The notes beneath the pieces are model-generated. The model did no database searches. It saw only the letters and a list, made by a program, of their open reading frames with translations, and was not told where the DNA came from. A program made the position numbers and the translations under genes. DNA of 64,000 bases, taken from Pedobacter sp. WC2423. Its GTDB lineage: Bacteria > Bacteroidota > Bacteroidia > Sphingobacteriales > Sphingobacteriaceae. Each line of letters starts with the position of its first letter. Position 1 is the first letter of the stretch. Shown here in pieces: positions 37,251-46,159 of this stretch. The stretch is from the NCBI RefSeq assembly GCF_040822065.1, contig NZ_CP162005.1, forward strand, positions 4,092,001 to 4,156,000. The letters run 5' to 3'.

Positions 37251-40200
37251 ATGAAAAAACTTCTACAAAGTTTGTTCGTAATGATGCTATTTGCAATTTC
37301 TGCAATGGCTCAGCAGCGAACTATTACTGGTACTGTTACCGGAAAAGAAGATGGCCTGCCAATACCCGGCGTAAGTGTAAGGGTAAGGGGGACTAAAACC
37401 GGCTCACTAACTGGTGCAGCTGGTAAATATTCAATAAGTGTGCCTAAAGGGTCAGTTGAATTGGTATTTTCATCGTTGGGGTATATTTCTCATACCAGGA
37501 ACGCAAACTCAGATGTCCTTAATATTACTTTAGAAAGTGATATTCAATCTTTACAAGATGTCGTTATTACTGGTGCTTATGGTAGTGAGCAGACAAAAAG
37601 AACGCAGACAGGATCTATTGGAGTAGTAAGAGCCAAAGATCTTGAAGCAACACCACTGGTTTCTATTGATAAAGCGCTGCAAGGACGTGTTGCAGGCGTA
37701 ATGTCAGTTTCAGGAAACGGGCAGCCAGGATCAAGCCAGGACGTTCGTATTCGTGGTACAAGTTCTGTAAATGCAAGTAATCAGCCATTGTACGTTGTTG
37801 ATGGGGTCCCTATCAATGCTGGTGATATTTCACGTAATGCAACAACAAGTAATACACTTGCCGGACTTAATCCAAATGATATTGAAAGCCTGACTGTATT
37901 GAAAGATGCATCAGCTGCATCAATTTATGGATCAAGAGCGGCTAATGGTGTAGTTTTAATTACCACAAAAACAGGTAAAGCTGGTAAAACCAGAATCAGA
38001 GTTGATGCAGAATATGGAATTGCAAAATCTGCATTCCTGAGTGGAGTAAACAAGCCACTTAATGCTGCTCAGTTAAGAGAGCTGACAGCAGAAGGATTGG
38101 TTAATGCAGGAAAAGTAAGTTCAACTCCTATTCCTAATCTTGATGCAGCTTATAATTATTATGATAACACGATTGTTGGGGCCGCAAGACAGGGTGTTGA
38201 TACAGATTGGCTTGGCGTAGTAACTCAAACAGGTAGACAACAACAATATAATGTTGCTGCAAATGGTGGAACTGAACAAACTCAATTTAATATATCAGGT
38301 GGTTATTTCAAGCAGGAAGGTACGGTGATAGGTTCTGAGTTTAACCGTTACTCAGGTGCTGTGAATGTCAGACATAAATACAATGATAGATTATCTTTTG
38401 GTATTAATTTAAATGTATCTAATTCGGGCCAGAGTGGCCCTTCAGCAGGTGGTGCTTTCAGAAATCCTGTACTGGCAGCTTATTTCCTTAATCCTTATCA
38501 AAATCCGCGTAATGCTGATGGAAGTATTAATAACTCGCCAACAGACTTTACTCCTGGTGCAATATTTAATCCACTGACAGTTATTGAACTGGATAAAAAC
38601 TCATATAGTGCTCTTAAAGGAATTGGTGGAGCAGATCTTGCTTATAAAATTCTTCCAAATCTGAAATTTACTTCAAAGATTGGTATAGATTACAATGCGC
38701 TGGAAGAGGATTCTTATTGGAATCCAACTTATGGCGACGGTAGAAATACAGGAGGTAATTCAGCAAGATATTATACCAGGTATTTTAACTGGGTATCAAC
38801 TAACTTATTGAATTACTCAGCAACAATGCTGGCTGATCATTCTTTAGTCGCAAACGTAAGAGCTGGTTATGAAGCTCAAAAATCAAGTCGTTATACACTT
38901 ACCGCAATAACTACAGGTTTACCAGCTAACGTTGATCTTAACGTTCCTTCAGCGGGCTCAGTTTTAAACACAGCTAACGGCTCTAATGAAGATTATACTT
39001 TTGCCTCTATGCTGGCTATAGGAGATATCTCTTATAAAAATAAATACGTTTTACAAGCAAGTTTTAGAAGAGACGGTTCTTCAAGATTCAGCGCTAACAA
39101 TGCATATGGTAATTTCTGGTCTGTAGGTGGAAGCTGGAATATAGATCAGGAAGACTTTATTAAACAATACAAATGGATAGACCAGTTTAAAATCAGAACA
39201 TCTTATGGTGTAAATGGAAATGCTGGAATTGGTAACTATGACTGGAGAGCATTATATGCATTTGGAGGTAGTTATAATTATAGCGGTCTTGGTGGAAGTG
39301 CTCCATCTCAGGTAGGAAACCAGAATTTGACATGGGAAGTAAACAAGCCATTTGATATTGGTATTGATCTTGCCTTTTTCAAAAACAGACTAGCATTTAA
39401 CGTAGACTATTATTCAAGAAAATCTGAAAAATTATTATTGGATGATCCTTTGTCTCTGACATCGGGATTTGCGTCTTTCAGTAATAACGTTGGATCAATG
39501 AGAAACAGAGGAGTAGAGCTTGCTGTTTCCGGAGCACCAGTTATTGCGGGTGATTTCAGATGGGATGTATCATTCAATATCGCTTTCAATAAAAACGTTT
39601 TATTGGAATTGTCTAATGGTCAAACAAGAGCAATTTCCGGAGTAACAGTGAGGGATATCGGTTCTAATGTAACTACGTGGTTCATGAGAGAATGGGCGGG
39701 CGTAGATCCGGCAAATGGTAACCCATTATGGTATACAGATGCTAGTAAAACAGCAACAACAAGTAACTATGGTTCTGCTCAGCAGGTAAATACTGGAAAA
39801 CAAGCAGATCCTAAAGGATTTGGAAGTTTAACCAACGCATTTAAATATAAAGGATTTAGTTTAGAAGCAATGTTGTATTTTAGCTATGGTAATTACATTA
39901 GAGATGCCTGGGCTAATTATACACAGTCGGATGGCGCGAATGCTACATTTAACAGAGTTGCTGCACAAATGGATAGATGGCAGAAGGCAGGAGATGTTAC
40001 TAACGTTCCAAAATACGTTTATAATAACTCTAACAGTTCTAATGCAACATCTACAAGGTTCTTATATAAAGGTGATTATATTAGATTAAGAGATGTTACT
40101 GTAGGCTATGATTTACCTAAAAAAGCGTTAGCTTCTCTTAAAGTTTCAAGTGTTAAAGTTTATGCCAGAGCATCAAACTTGTATACATGGGTAAGAGACA

Positions 40201-40301
40201 AAAATCTGCCTTATGATCCAGAGTCTTTTGCAACCAGTTCAACAAATTTTACAGTTTATATGCCAAAAACAATTGCTTTTGGAGTAAACGTAGGTTTCTA
40301 A
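37251..40301 (+). CDS. SusC/RagA-family TonB-linked outer membrane protein (pair 3)
   Basis: 1016 residues. Signal peptide ends SAMAQ; the CarboxypepD_reg-like domain has RTITGTVTGKEDGLPIPGVS. Plug motifs are GRVAGVMSVSGNGQPGSSQ, QPLYVVDGVPI and ESLTVLKDASAASIYGSRA, and the barrel ends NVGF. The plug carries KDASAASIYGSRAANGV rather than the KGAAA/KGPAA of pairs 1 and 2, and its partner is a classical SusD, so pair 3 belongs to a different substrate class. The SusD gene begins 17 nt downstream. Confidence 0.95.
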   Translation: MKKLLQSLFVMMLFAISAMAQQRTITGTVTGKEDGLPIPGVSVRVRGTKTGSLTGAAGKYSISVPKGSVELVFSSLGYISHTRNANSDVLNITLESDIQSLQDVVITGAYGSEQTKRTQTGSIGVVRAKDLEATPLVSIDKALQGRVAGVMSVSGNGQPGSSQDVRIRGTSSVNASNQPLYVVDGVPINAGDISRNATTSNTLAGLNPNDIESLTVLKDASAASIYGSRAANGVVLITTKTGKAGKTRIRVDAEYGIAKSAFLSGVNKPLNAAQLRELTAEGLVNAGKVSSTPIPNLDAAYNYYDNTIVGAARQGVDTDWLGVVTQTGRQQQYNVAANGGTEQTQFNISGGYFKQEGTVIGSEFNRYSGAVNVRHKYNDRLSFGINLNVSNSGQSGPSAGGAFRNPVLAAYFLNPYQNPRNADGSINNSPTDFTPGAIFNPLTVIELDKNSYSALKGIGGADLAYKILPNLKFTSKIGIDYNALEEDSYWNPTYGDGRNTGGNSARYYTRYFNWVSTNLLNYSATMLADHSLVANVRAGYEAQKSSRYTLTAITTGLPANVDLNVPSAGSVLNTANGSNEDYTFASMLAIGDISYKNKYVLQASFRRDGSSRFSANNAYGNFWSVGGSWNIDQEDFIKQYKWIDQFKIRTSYGVNGNAGIGNYDWRALYAFGGSYNYSGLGGSAPSQVGNQNLTWEVNKPFDIGIDLAFFKNRLAFNVDYYSRKSEKLLLDDPLSLTSGFASFSNNVGSMRNRGVELAVSGAPVIAGDFRWDVSFNIAFNKNVLLELSNGQTRAISGVTVRDIGSNVTTWFMREWAGVDPANGNPLWYTDASKTATTSNYGSAQQVNTGKQADPKGFGSLTNAFKYKGFSLEAMLYFSYGNYIRDAWANYTQSDGANATFNRVAAQMDRWQKAGDVTNVPKYVYNNSNSSNATSTRFLYKGDYIRLRDVTVGYDLPKKALASLKVSSVKVYARASNLYTWVRDKNLPYDPESFATSSTNFTVYMPKTIAFGVNVGF

Positions 40302-40318
40302 TTTAAAGGATAAAAAAA

Positions 40319-41770
40319 ATGAAAAGATATATAAGAAATTCAATTATACTGGCTGGATTTATCGTGCTGGGGACATTAAATTCCTGCAAGAAGAGCTTTC
40401 TGGATCAGAAGCCATATACCAGTCTGAATGTTTCAGATGCAATTACTAATGAAAAGGACATGCTTGCAGCTTTAAATGGTACTTATTCATCGCTTAGGTC
40501 AGCTCTTGTTGCTTTTGGCGGTGCATCTGTTGCATCTACGACTACAAATGGTTTTGCCAGGAACATACCTGTAATAGGAGATCTGGCAGCAGACAACGTA
40601 TTTGTATCTGCAAGAAATTCAGGTAGATATTTAACTTTTGGAGCATATACCTGGACACAGGCTGCCGTAGAATATCGCGATATCTGGGCAAATCTGTACA
40701 CTACAATTTTAAAGGCAAATAATATTATTAATTCTCCTTTAGCAAAAAGTGTAGTTACAGATCAGTATAAAGGTGAAGCTTATGCAGTAAGAGCATTATG
40801 CTATTTTGAACTTGCACAGTTTTTTGCAAGGCCTTATACAGATAGCCCTGCCAGTGAAGGAGTTCCGCTTGTATTGACATTTGACTATACATTAAAGCCA
40901 AAACGTAATACTGTAGGTGAAGTTTATACACAGATCATTGCGGATCTGGATAAAGCATACACCATGGCTGTTGCTTACAGAGGTAGTGGTTACCTTTCAA
41001 AATATGCAGCACGAGGCCTGGAAGCTAAGGTGGCATTATTTAAAGGAGATTATCCAACGGCTTTGACTTACGCTGAGGATGTGATTAAAAACAGTGGATT
41101 TAATCTTTTAGCTTCGGGTAATGTAGTTAATTACTGGGCAGCAACAGCACCTCAGACAGCAACAAAAAATGAGACGTTGTTTGAAGTTGTTTCAGATAAT
41201 GTATTAAACCTGGCTACTGATGAGCTTGCTTATATGTACAGTCAGGATGGGTACGGTGATTTATTATGTACTCCTGAGCTATATAATTTATACAGTGCAA
41301 CTGATGTGAGAAAATCTCTGATTAAAGCCGGAGCAAGAACTAATGCTGAAAATCCTGCTTATATCGTTACGAAATTTAAATCTGTAACTGATGACAGAGA
41401 TGATAAAAAAGTGATCAGAGTATCTGATGTTTATTTAATTGCAGCAGAGGCAGCAAAAGGAAATAACAATGAGCCTTTAGCTTTAACCTATCTGAATACA
41501 CTGGTTGCGCAACGCGATCCGGGTCTGGTTTATGCATCTGCCGGATCAAAATTATTGGAAGATATCCTGGTAGAACGCAGAAAAGAACTTGCTTTTGAAG
41601 GTGACAGGTTACATACATTGAATCGTTTAAAAAGAGCAATTACAAGGTCAAGCGTATATCCTACGGCTGCTTTGAACATTCCTTATGCTGATTTCAGAAG
41701 GATTGGTCCAATCCCTCAAACAGAAACTAACAATAATCCGAACATTACTCAGAATCCTGGTTATAATTAA
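40319..41770 (+). CDS. SusD/RagB family nutrient-binding lipoprotein (pair 3)
   Basis: 483 residues, lipobox ending at Cys23 (LGTLNSC), then KKSFLDQKPYTSL. It is the canonical RagB/SusD type: YTTILKANNIINS, AYAVRALCYFELAQFFARPY, VYLIAAEAAKGNNN and the C-terminal VERRKELAFEGDRLHTLNRLKR with DFRRIGPIPQTE. It binds the imported glycan or other oligomer at the surface above the upstream SusC. It is followed by a G+C-rich terminator. No linked hydrolase or sensor indicates the substrate. Confidence 0.95.
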   Translation: MKRYIRNSIILAGFIVLGTLNSCKKSFLDQKPYTSLNVSDAITNEKDMLAALNGTYSSLRSALVAFGGASVASTTTNGFARNIPVIGDLAADNVFVSARNSGRYLTFGAYTWTQAAVEYRDIWANLYTTILKANNIINSPLAKSVVTDQYKGEAYAVRALCYFELAQFFARPYTDSPASEGVPLVLTFDYTLKPKRNTVGEVYTQIIADLDKAYTMAVAYRGSGYLSKYAARGLEAKVALFKGDYPTALTYAEDVIKNSGFNLLASGNVVNYWAATAPQTATKNETLFEVVSDNVLNLATDELAYMYSQDGYGDLLCTPELYNLYSATDVRKSLIKAGARTNAENPAYIVTKFKSVTDDRDDKKVIRVSDVYLIAAEAAKGNNNEPLALTYLNTLVAQRDPGLVYASAGSKLLEDILVERRKELAFEGDRLHTLNRLKRAITRSSVYPTAALNIPYADFRRIGPIPQTETNNNPNITQNPGYN

Positions 41771-41795
41771 GGGTTCTATTTTTTTCGGTAAATAA

Positions 41796-41837
41796 AAAAC
41801 GGGCTGGTTTTCTTCGGGGGAACCGGCCCGTTTTATA
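41796..41837 (+). terminator. Terminator after the third Sus-like pair
   Basis: A 14-bp stem with one G-U pair (arms 41796-41809 and 41821-41834, loop 11 nt), right arm ending in a T-run (CCCGTTTTA). It ends the pair 3 transcript 38 bp before the next gene. Confidence 0.82.
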
Positions 41838-41874
41838 CACGCCTTTCTTATCTTTAACTTATAAATCAAAAAAT

Positions 41875-42546
41875 ATGAAAAAGATTATCTCTTTATGTTT
41901 TGTAATCGTGTTTTTGACTGCTTTCAAGTCTATGGGGCAGGGAATGTATATGCAGGATGTGAATGGACGGCCATTATTGACCAGTGTATATGAAAATGTT
42001 TCCGGTTCCCCATATCTAAATCCTGAATGGATAACTGGTAAAGTTATCATGTCTGATGCCAAAACATATGAAGGGGTCAGCCTGAAATATGATCAGATTA
42101 ATGACGATGTAATTTTTAAAGGAAAAGATGGAACAGCTTTGGCTGTTGATCATGTAAAGGAATTCAAGCTGGCTCCTTATGGAGAAATAGCAGATAGTAC
42201 TGTATTCAGAAGCGGATTTCCTGCGGTTAAATCTAATTCGGCAAAGAGTTTTTATGAGGTTATGGTTGATGGGAAATCAAAACTCCTGAAAAAAACTATT
42301 AAAACGATTAATACATCAAGAGAATATAATTCCGCTACTGTGGATAAAACGGTGGTAGGTACGACTAATTATTATCTGGTTAATCAGGCAGGAAATATTG
42401 TTTTTATTTCAAAAGATAAAAAATCAGTACTCAGGGAATTGCCGGGAAAGGAAGCAGAACTCAACGCCTTTATTGCTTCAAATAAATTGAACCTGAAGAA
42501 TGATGCTGATCTGATTAAGCTCATTGTATACTATAACAGCCTTTAG
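41875..42546 (+). CDS. Exported hypothetical protein
   Basis: 223 residues with a signal peptide (about 1-22, ends KSMGQ). I do not recognise a named family. The body is beta-rich with repeated short charged strands (GKVIMSDAKTYEGVSLKYDQ, DDVIFKGKDGTALAVDHVKE). Similar small exported proteins are common in Sphingobacteriaceae. It lies alone after the Sus-like terminator and about 115 bp before metG. A TATCTTTA element at about 41851 could be its promoter. Function unknown. Confidence 0.7.
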   Translation: MKKIISLCFVIVFLTAFKSMGQGMYMQDVNGRPLLTSVYENVSGSPYLNPEWITGKVIMSDAKTYEGVSLKYDQINDDVIFKGKDGTALAVDHVKEFKLAPYGEIADSTVFRSGFPAVKSNSAKSFYEVMVDGKSKLLKKTIKTINTSREYNSATVDKTVVGTTNYYLVNQAGNIVFISKDKKSVLRELPGKEAELNAFIASNKLNLKNDADLIKLIVYYNSL

Positions 42547-42633
42547 TCAGCAGGTTGTTATAAGGCTTTAAAACGAGTTCGCTTTCGTCTGTCTTTTTAG
42601 GGCTGGTGGTTATTTAATCAGCCGTAAAACTCT

Positions 42634-42641
42634 TATCTTTG
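42634..42641 (+). promoter_or_regulatory. Candidate -7 promoter element for metG
   Basis: TATCTTTG is an exact match to the Bacteroidota -7 consensus TAnnTTTG, 20 bp before the metG start. No good -33 TTTG is visible at the usual 19-21 bp distance, so the assignment is moderate. A hairpin GGCTG/CAGCC at 42601-42623 lies just upstream. Confidence 0.5.
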
Positions 42642-42661
42642 AGCAAATAATAAAAATAGTT

Positions 42662-44770
42662 TTGGATAACAGTAAAATAAAAAGATATACCGTTACGGCG
42701 GCGTTGCCTTATACGAATGGTCCGGTACATATTGGGCATTTAGCTGGTGTTTATTTGCCTGCTGATACTTATGTGCGCTACCTTCGTTCTAATAAAAAAG
42801 ACGTTAAATTTATTTGCGGCTCTGATGAAAATGGTGTACCCATTACATTAAAGGCTAAAAAAGAAGGCGTTACTCCACAAGTTGTAGTTGATAAGTATCA
42901 TAAAATCATAGGGGATTCTTTTAAAGAGTTCGGTGTGTCATTTGATATCTATCACCGGACTTCCTCTGAGATGCACCATGAAACGGCATCTGATTTCTTT
43001 AAAACTCTTTACGATAAAGGTATTTTTACCGAAGAAGTAACCGAGCAGTATTATGACGAGAAAGCACAGAGTTTCCTGGCTGACCGTTATATCACCGGAA
43101 CTTGTCCGAAATGCGGAAATGAAAATGCTTATGGTGATCAGTGTGAAAATTGCGGAAGTACGCTGAACGCAACTGATCTGATTAATCCTAAATCAACCTT
43201 GTCTGGTGAGCCTCCGGTTCGCAGAGAGACAAAAAACTGGTTTTTACCGTTAGAGAAATACGAAGACCATTTAAGGACTTATATTGAAAGCCACAAGGAA
43301 TGGAAACCAAATGTTGCTGGTCAGTGTCAAAGCTGGTTAAATGCGGGCTTACAGCCAAGGGCGATGACCAGAGATCTGGACTGGGGTGTAAAGGTTCCTG
43401 TAAAAGATGCTGAAGGCAAAGTTTTATATGTTTGGTTTGATGCTCCGATTGGTTATATCTCAGCAACAAAAGAATTGTTCCGTTATGCTGGTGCGGAAGG
43501 CAGAAACCCAAAGGCTGATGAATATTATCTGAACAAGGATAATATAGTGGAGGGAAATTGGGAAGATTACTGGAAAGACGATTCGACCAAACTCGTACAT
43601 TTCATCGGAAAAGATAATATTGTATTCCATTGTATTATTTTTCCGGCGATGTTAATGGCGCATGGAGATTATATCCTTGCTGACAATGTTCCTGCAAATG
43701 AATTCCTGAATTTAGAAGGACAGAAAATCTCTACTTCTAAAAATTGGGCGGTATGGTTGAATGAGTATCTTGTTGAATTTAAGGATAAGCAGGATGTATT
43801 GCGTTATGTTCTGACCGCAACTGCCCCTGAAACCAAGGATAATGATTTTACCTGGAAAGACTTCCAGGCAAGAAATAATAACGAATTAGTTGCTGTATTA
43901 GGTAACTTCATTAACAGGGTGGTTGTATTGACTCATAAGTATTTTGAGGGCAAGGTACCTGCGCTAATGACGTTAAATGAGCAAGATCAGCAGGTGATTG
44001 ATGAGCTGGCATCCTATCCTTCAAAAATCAGTGCTTCTATTGAAAGTTACAGGTTCAGAGAGGCTTTGACTGAGGTGATGAACGTGGCGCGTTTAGGAAA
44101 TAAATACCTGGCTGAAACTGAGCCATGGAAGGTTATTAAAACCGATGAAGACAGAGTAAGAACTATTTTAAATATCAGTTTGCAGATTGTTGCTACGCTG
44201 GAGATTTTAATAGAACCATTTTTACCATTTACGGCAGATAAGTTAAGAGGAATGCTGAACCATGAGACACATTTATGGGGAGATGCGGGTAAAATAGATT
44301 TATTACAGCCGGATCATCAGCTCAATGAAACAGCTTTATTGTTTGAAAAGGTTGAGGATACTGACGTTCAGGCTCAGATTGATAAGTTAAACCAGAGTAA
44401 GGTCGATAATATAGCTGCTAATGTTGTGGTAGCTCCTGCTAAAGAAAATATAGATTTCGAACAGTTTAGTGCGATGGATATCCGTGTAGCAACAATAATT
44501 GCTGCTGAAAAGGTAGAGAAGACCAAGAAATTGTTAAAACTTACTTTAGATACTGGCCTGGATCAGCGTACAGTAGTTTCAGGTATTGCGGAGTATTTTA
44601 CTCCGGAAGAGGTAGTTGGTCAGCAGGTTAGCTTACTGATCAATCTTGCTCCGAGAGAGATTAAGGGTATTTTATCTCAGGGAATGATTTTAATGTCTGA
44701 AAATTCAGATGGAAAACTTACTTTTGTGTCTCCTTTACAAAACCATGCGAGTGGAAGCGTAATCAGGTAG
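42662..44770 (+). CDS. metG: Methionine-tRNA ligase
   Basis: 702 residues. It begins with TTG at 42662: the first ATG downstream lies far inside the catalytic domain, and MDNSKIKRYTVTAALPY is the expected N-terminus. It charges tRNA(Met). HIGH at 23-26, a zinc knuckle with Cys148, Cys151, Cys161 and Cys164, the KMSKS-equivalent KISTS at 355-359, and a C-terminal tRNA-binding (EMAP/Trbp111) domain from about residue 600 (FSAMDIRVATIIAAEKVEKTKK). The stop is 4 nt before a tRNA-Arg gene on the same strand. Confidence 0.96.
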   Translation: MDNSKIKRYTVTAALPYTNGPVHIGHLAGVYLPADTYVRYLRSNKKDVKFICGSDENGVPITLKAKKEGVTPQVVVDKYHKIIGDSFKEFGVSFDIYHRTSSEMHHETASDFFKTLYDKGIFTEEVTEQYYDEKAQSFLADRYITGTCPKCGNENAYGDQCENCGSTLNATDLINPKSTLSGEPPVRRETKNWFLPLEKYEDHLRTYIESHKEWKPNVAGQCQSWLNAGLQPRAMTRDLDWGVKVPVKDAEGKVLYVWFDAPIGYISATKELFRYAGAEGRNPKADEYYLNKDNIVEGNWEDYWKDDSTKLVHFIGKDNIVFHCIIFPAMLMAHGDYILADNVPANEFLNLEGQKISTSKNWAVWLNEYLVEFKDKQDVLRYVLTATAPETKDNDFTWKDFQARNNNELVAVLGNFINRVVVLTHKYFEGKVPALMTLNEQDQQVIDELASYPSKISASIESYRFREALTEVMNVARLGNKYLAETEPWKVIKTDEDRVRTILNISLQIVATLEILIEPFLPFTADKLRGMLNHETHLWGDAGKIDLLQPDHQLNETALLFEKVEDTDVQAQIDKLNQSKVDNIAANVVVAPAKENIDFEQFSAMDIRVATIIAAEKVEKTKKLLKLTLDTGLDQRTVVSGIAEYFTPEEVVGQQVSLLINLAPREIKGILSQGMILMSENSDGKLTFVSPLQNHASGSVIR

Positions 44771-44774
44771 TACA

Positions 44775-44846
44775 GGTCCCGTAGTTCAACGGATAGAATA
44801 GAAGTTTCCTAAACTTTAGATATGAGTTCGATTCTCGTCGGGACCA
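44775..44846 (+). tRNA. tRNA-Arg(CCU)
   Basis: A 72-nt cloverleaf. Acceptor arms GGTCCCG (44775-44781) and CGGGACC (44839-44845), discriminator A; the CCA is not encoded. D-stem GTTC/GAAT, anticodon stem GAAGT/ACTTT with the 7-nt loop TTCCTAA (anticodon CCT), T-stem ATGAG/CTCGT with loop TTCGATT. It begins 4 nt after the metG stop, so it is probably co-transcribed with metG, and is followed directly by a hairpin terminator. Confidence 0.93.
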
Positions 44847-44847
44847 C

Positions 44848-44883
44848 AAAAGCTCGGTAGTACCCAAAACTACTGAGCTTTTT
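44848..44883 (+). terminator. Terminator after tRNA-Arg
   Basis: A 14-bp stem with one G-U pair (arms 44848-44861 and 44869-44882, loop 7 nt), right arm ending in TTTTT. It starts 2 nt after the tRNA and ends the metG-tRNA transcript. Confidence 0.85.
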
Positions 44884-45020
44884 AGTTTTAATTTCTTATG
44901 GCTTTGCAATTGGTTATTTACTGATTTAACTCATTTGCCTGATAATGGATGTTATTTTATCTATTCTTAAAGTTAAGGTTGTAATTCTAAATGAAAAGAT
45001 ATACTGAATTTGTTAGCCAT

Positions 45021-46058
45021 CTAAAATTCCTGGTTCTCGTCTTCTATTATCTCATACCTTCCCAGGGTCTTGTTCAGCTGTGTTTTAATCTGTTTAACCA
45101 AAATCCTCGGTGCTAATACCCGTATTTTAGCACCAAAACCCAATAGCTCTCTCTCCAATTCAAAGTTCAATATCACTCTAATACTAAATATTTTTCCATC
45201 AGCATCTGCTCTTAGCAACTTTTGTGTATGGTGCAGTGGCTTAGTTATTACATAAGGAGCATTATCATCCTCCACCCAAAATATAACCTCAGAATCACGC
45301 TGTTCGGGCGATTTAGTTACGCCTATACAATTATTATAATAAGTAGCTAGGTCAAGGGTTTTGTTTTCTCGGTATTCCTCTTCGTGTTCTTCGATCGTCT
45401 CTATCCTATCCAAAGCGAGGTTCATGATCTTGGGGTTTCGCTCGTGCCGCATTCCTAATATAAACCACCTGTTACGGTATTCTTTGAGCAGATATCCGCT
45501 AAAGCAAAATGTACTTGCCTGTCTTGCTTTGAAAGATCGATAGGTGATACATATCGTTTTCTTCGCAACTATGGCTTTGCGTATTACCTCAATCCATTCC
45601 AAACCCTTGAGGTTATTATTCTTTTCAAAATCTACTACAGGCGTGCTGTGCGTCTTCTGAGAATGAATCTTGTCTTCCAGTTTACTCACCATTTCATTGA
45701 GATCAGTAAAGTGGCTGAGACCCTTAAATTGCTTTAATAAATCCGATACTTCGGTCAATACCTGCATGTCCTGATGATTTAGTGGGCTATTGGTTATGCT
45801 GTAGTCTTTATCGCTATAGGTATAATACTTCTTGTCAACCACCACGATAGGCGCTTCATAACCCAGCTTATTGCTGCGCATCATTTCCAGGTCAGCCTGT
45901 ATGGTTCTTCGGCTAACCCCAGTATTAATTCCCTGGTATTCATATAATGAATTACTACAGGCTTCAATCAGATCTTCAAGTGTCCATTTCTTAAATCTGT
46001 TCTGCAGACACTGATCAAGCGTACGGTAGCGGATGAGGGCATTACGGTTTACTGGCAT
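45021..46058 (-). CDS. WYL-domain transcriptional regulator of the RNA-repair locus
   Basis: 345 residues, no signal peptide. N-terminal winged helix (about 1-85) with a recognition helix in VSRRTIQADLEMM (48-60). The WYL domain is at about 155-230, where the name-giving triad reads W198-F199-I200 (RNRWFILGMR) with Tyr173 and LALDRI (215-219). A C-terminal extension to 345 follows. WYL proteins bind nucleic-acid or nucleotide ligands and control stress systems (PafBC, anti-phage islands). It is divergent from rtcB, and the palindromic site at 46100-46120 lies between them and again before the Ro gene. The inferred target is that site; the ligand is unknown. Confidence 0.88.
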   Translation of the reverse strand: MPVNRNALIRYRTLDQCLQNRFKKWTLEDLIEACSNSLYEYQGINTGVSRRTIQADLEMMRSNKLGYEAPIVVVDKKYYTYSDKDYSITNSPLNHQDMQVLTEVSDLLKQFKGLSHFTDLNEMVSKLEDKIHSQKTHSTPVVDFEKNNNLKGLEWIEVIRKAIVAKKTICITYRSFKARQASTFCFSGYLLKEYRNRWFILGMRHERNPKIMNLALDRIETIEEHEEEYRENKTLDLATYYNNCIGVTKSPEQRDSEVIFWVEDDNAPYVITKPLHHTQKLLRADADGKIFSIRVILNFELERELLGFGAKIRVLAPRILVKQIKTQLNKTLGRYEIIEDENQEF

Positions 46059-46099
46059 CGAAAGAAAATTATTTTGATGAATTTATGAATTATTTTTTA

Positions 46100-46120
46100 C
46101 TGCGCAAATAGACTGCGCAG
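46100..46120. promoter_or_regulatory. Operator upstream of rtcB (CTGCGCA-N6-CTGCGCAG)
   Basis: Two copies of CTGCGCA (46100-46106 and 46113-46119, the second extended to CTGCGCAG) separated by 6 nt. TGCGCA is itself palindromic. The copies occupy the -33 region, ending 8 bp before a -7-like element. The same module occurs before the Ro gene at 47645-47665. On the other strand it lies 41 bp before the WYL gene start, so autoregulation is possible. Confidence 0.75.
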
Positions 46121-46128
46121 ACTCTGTA

Positions 46129-46136
46129 TTTCTTTG
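46129..46136 (+). promoter_or_regulatory. -7 promoter element of rtcB
   Basis: TTTCTTTG, one mismatch from TAnnTTTG, located 23 bp before the rtcB ATG and 8 bp after the operator. No TTTG -33 box exists because the operator occupies that place, which suggests an activator-dependent promoter. Confidence 0.55.
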
Positions 46137-46159
46137 TCTTATTAAATGATAAGACGGTC

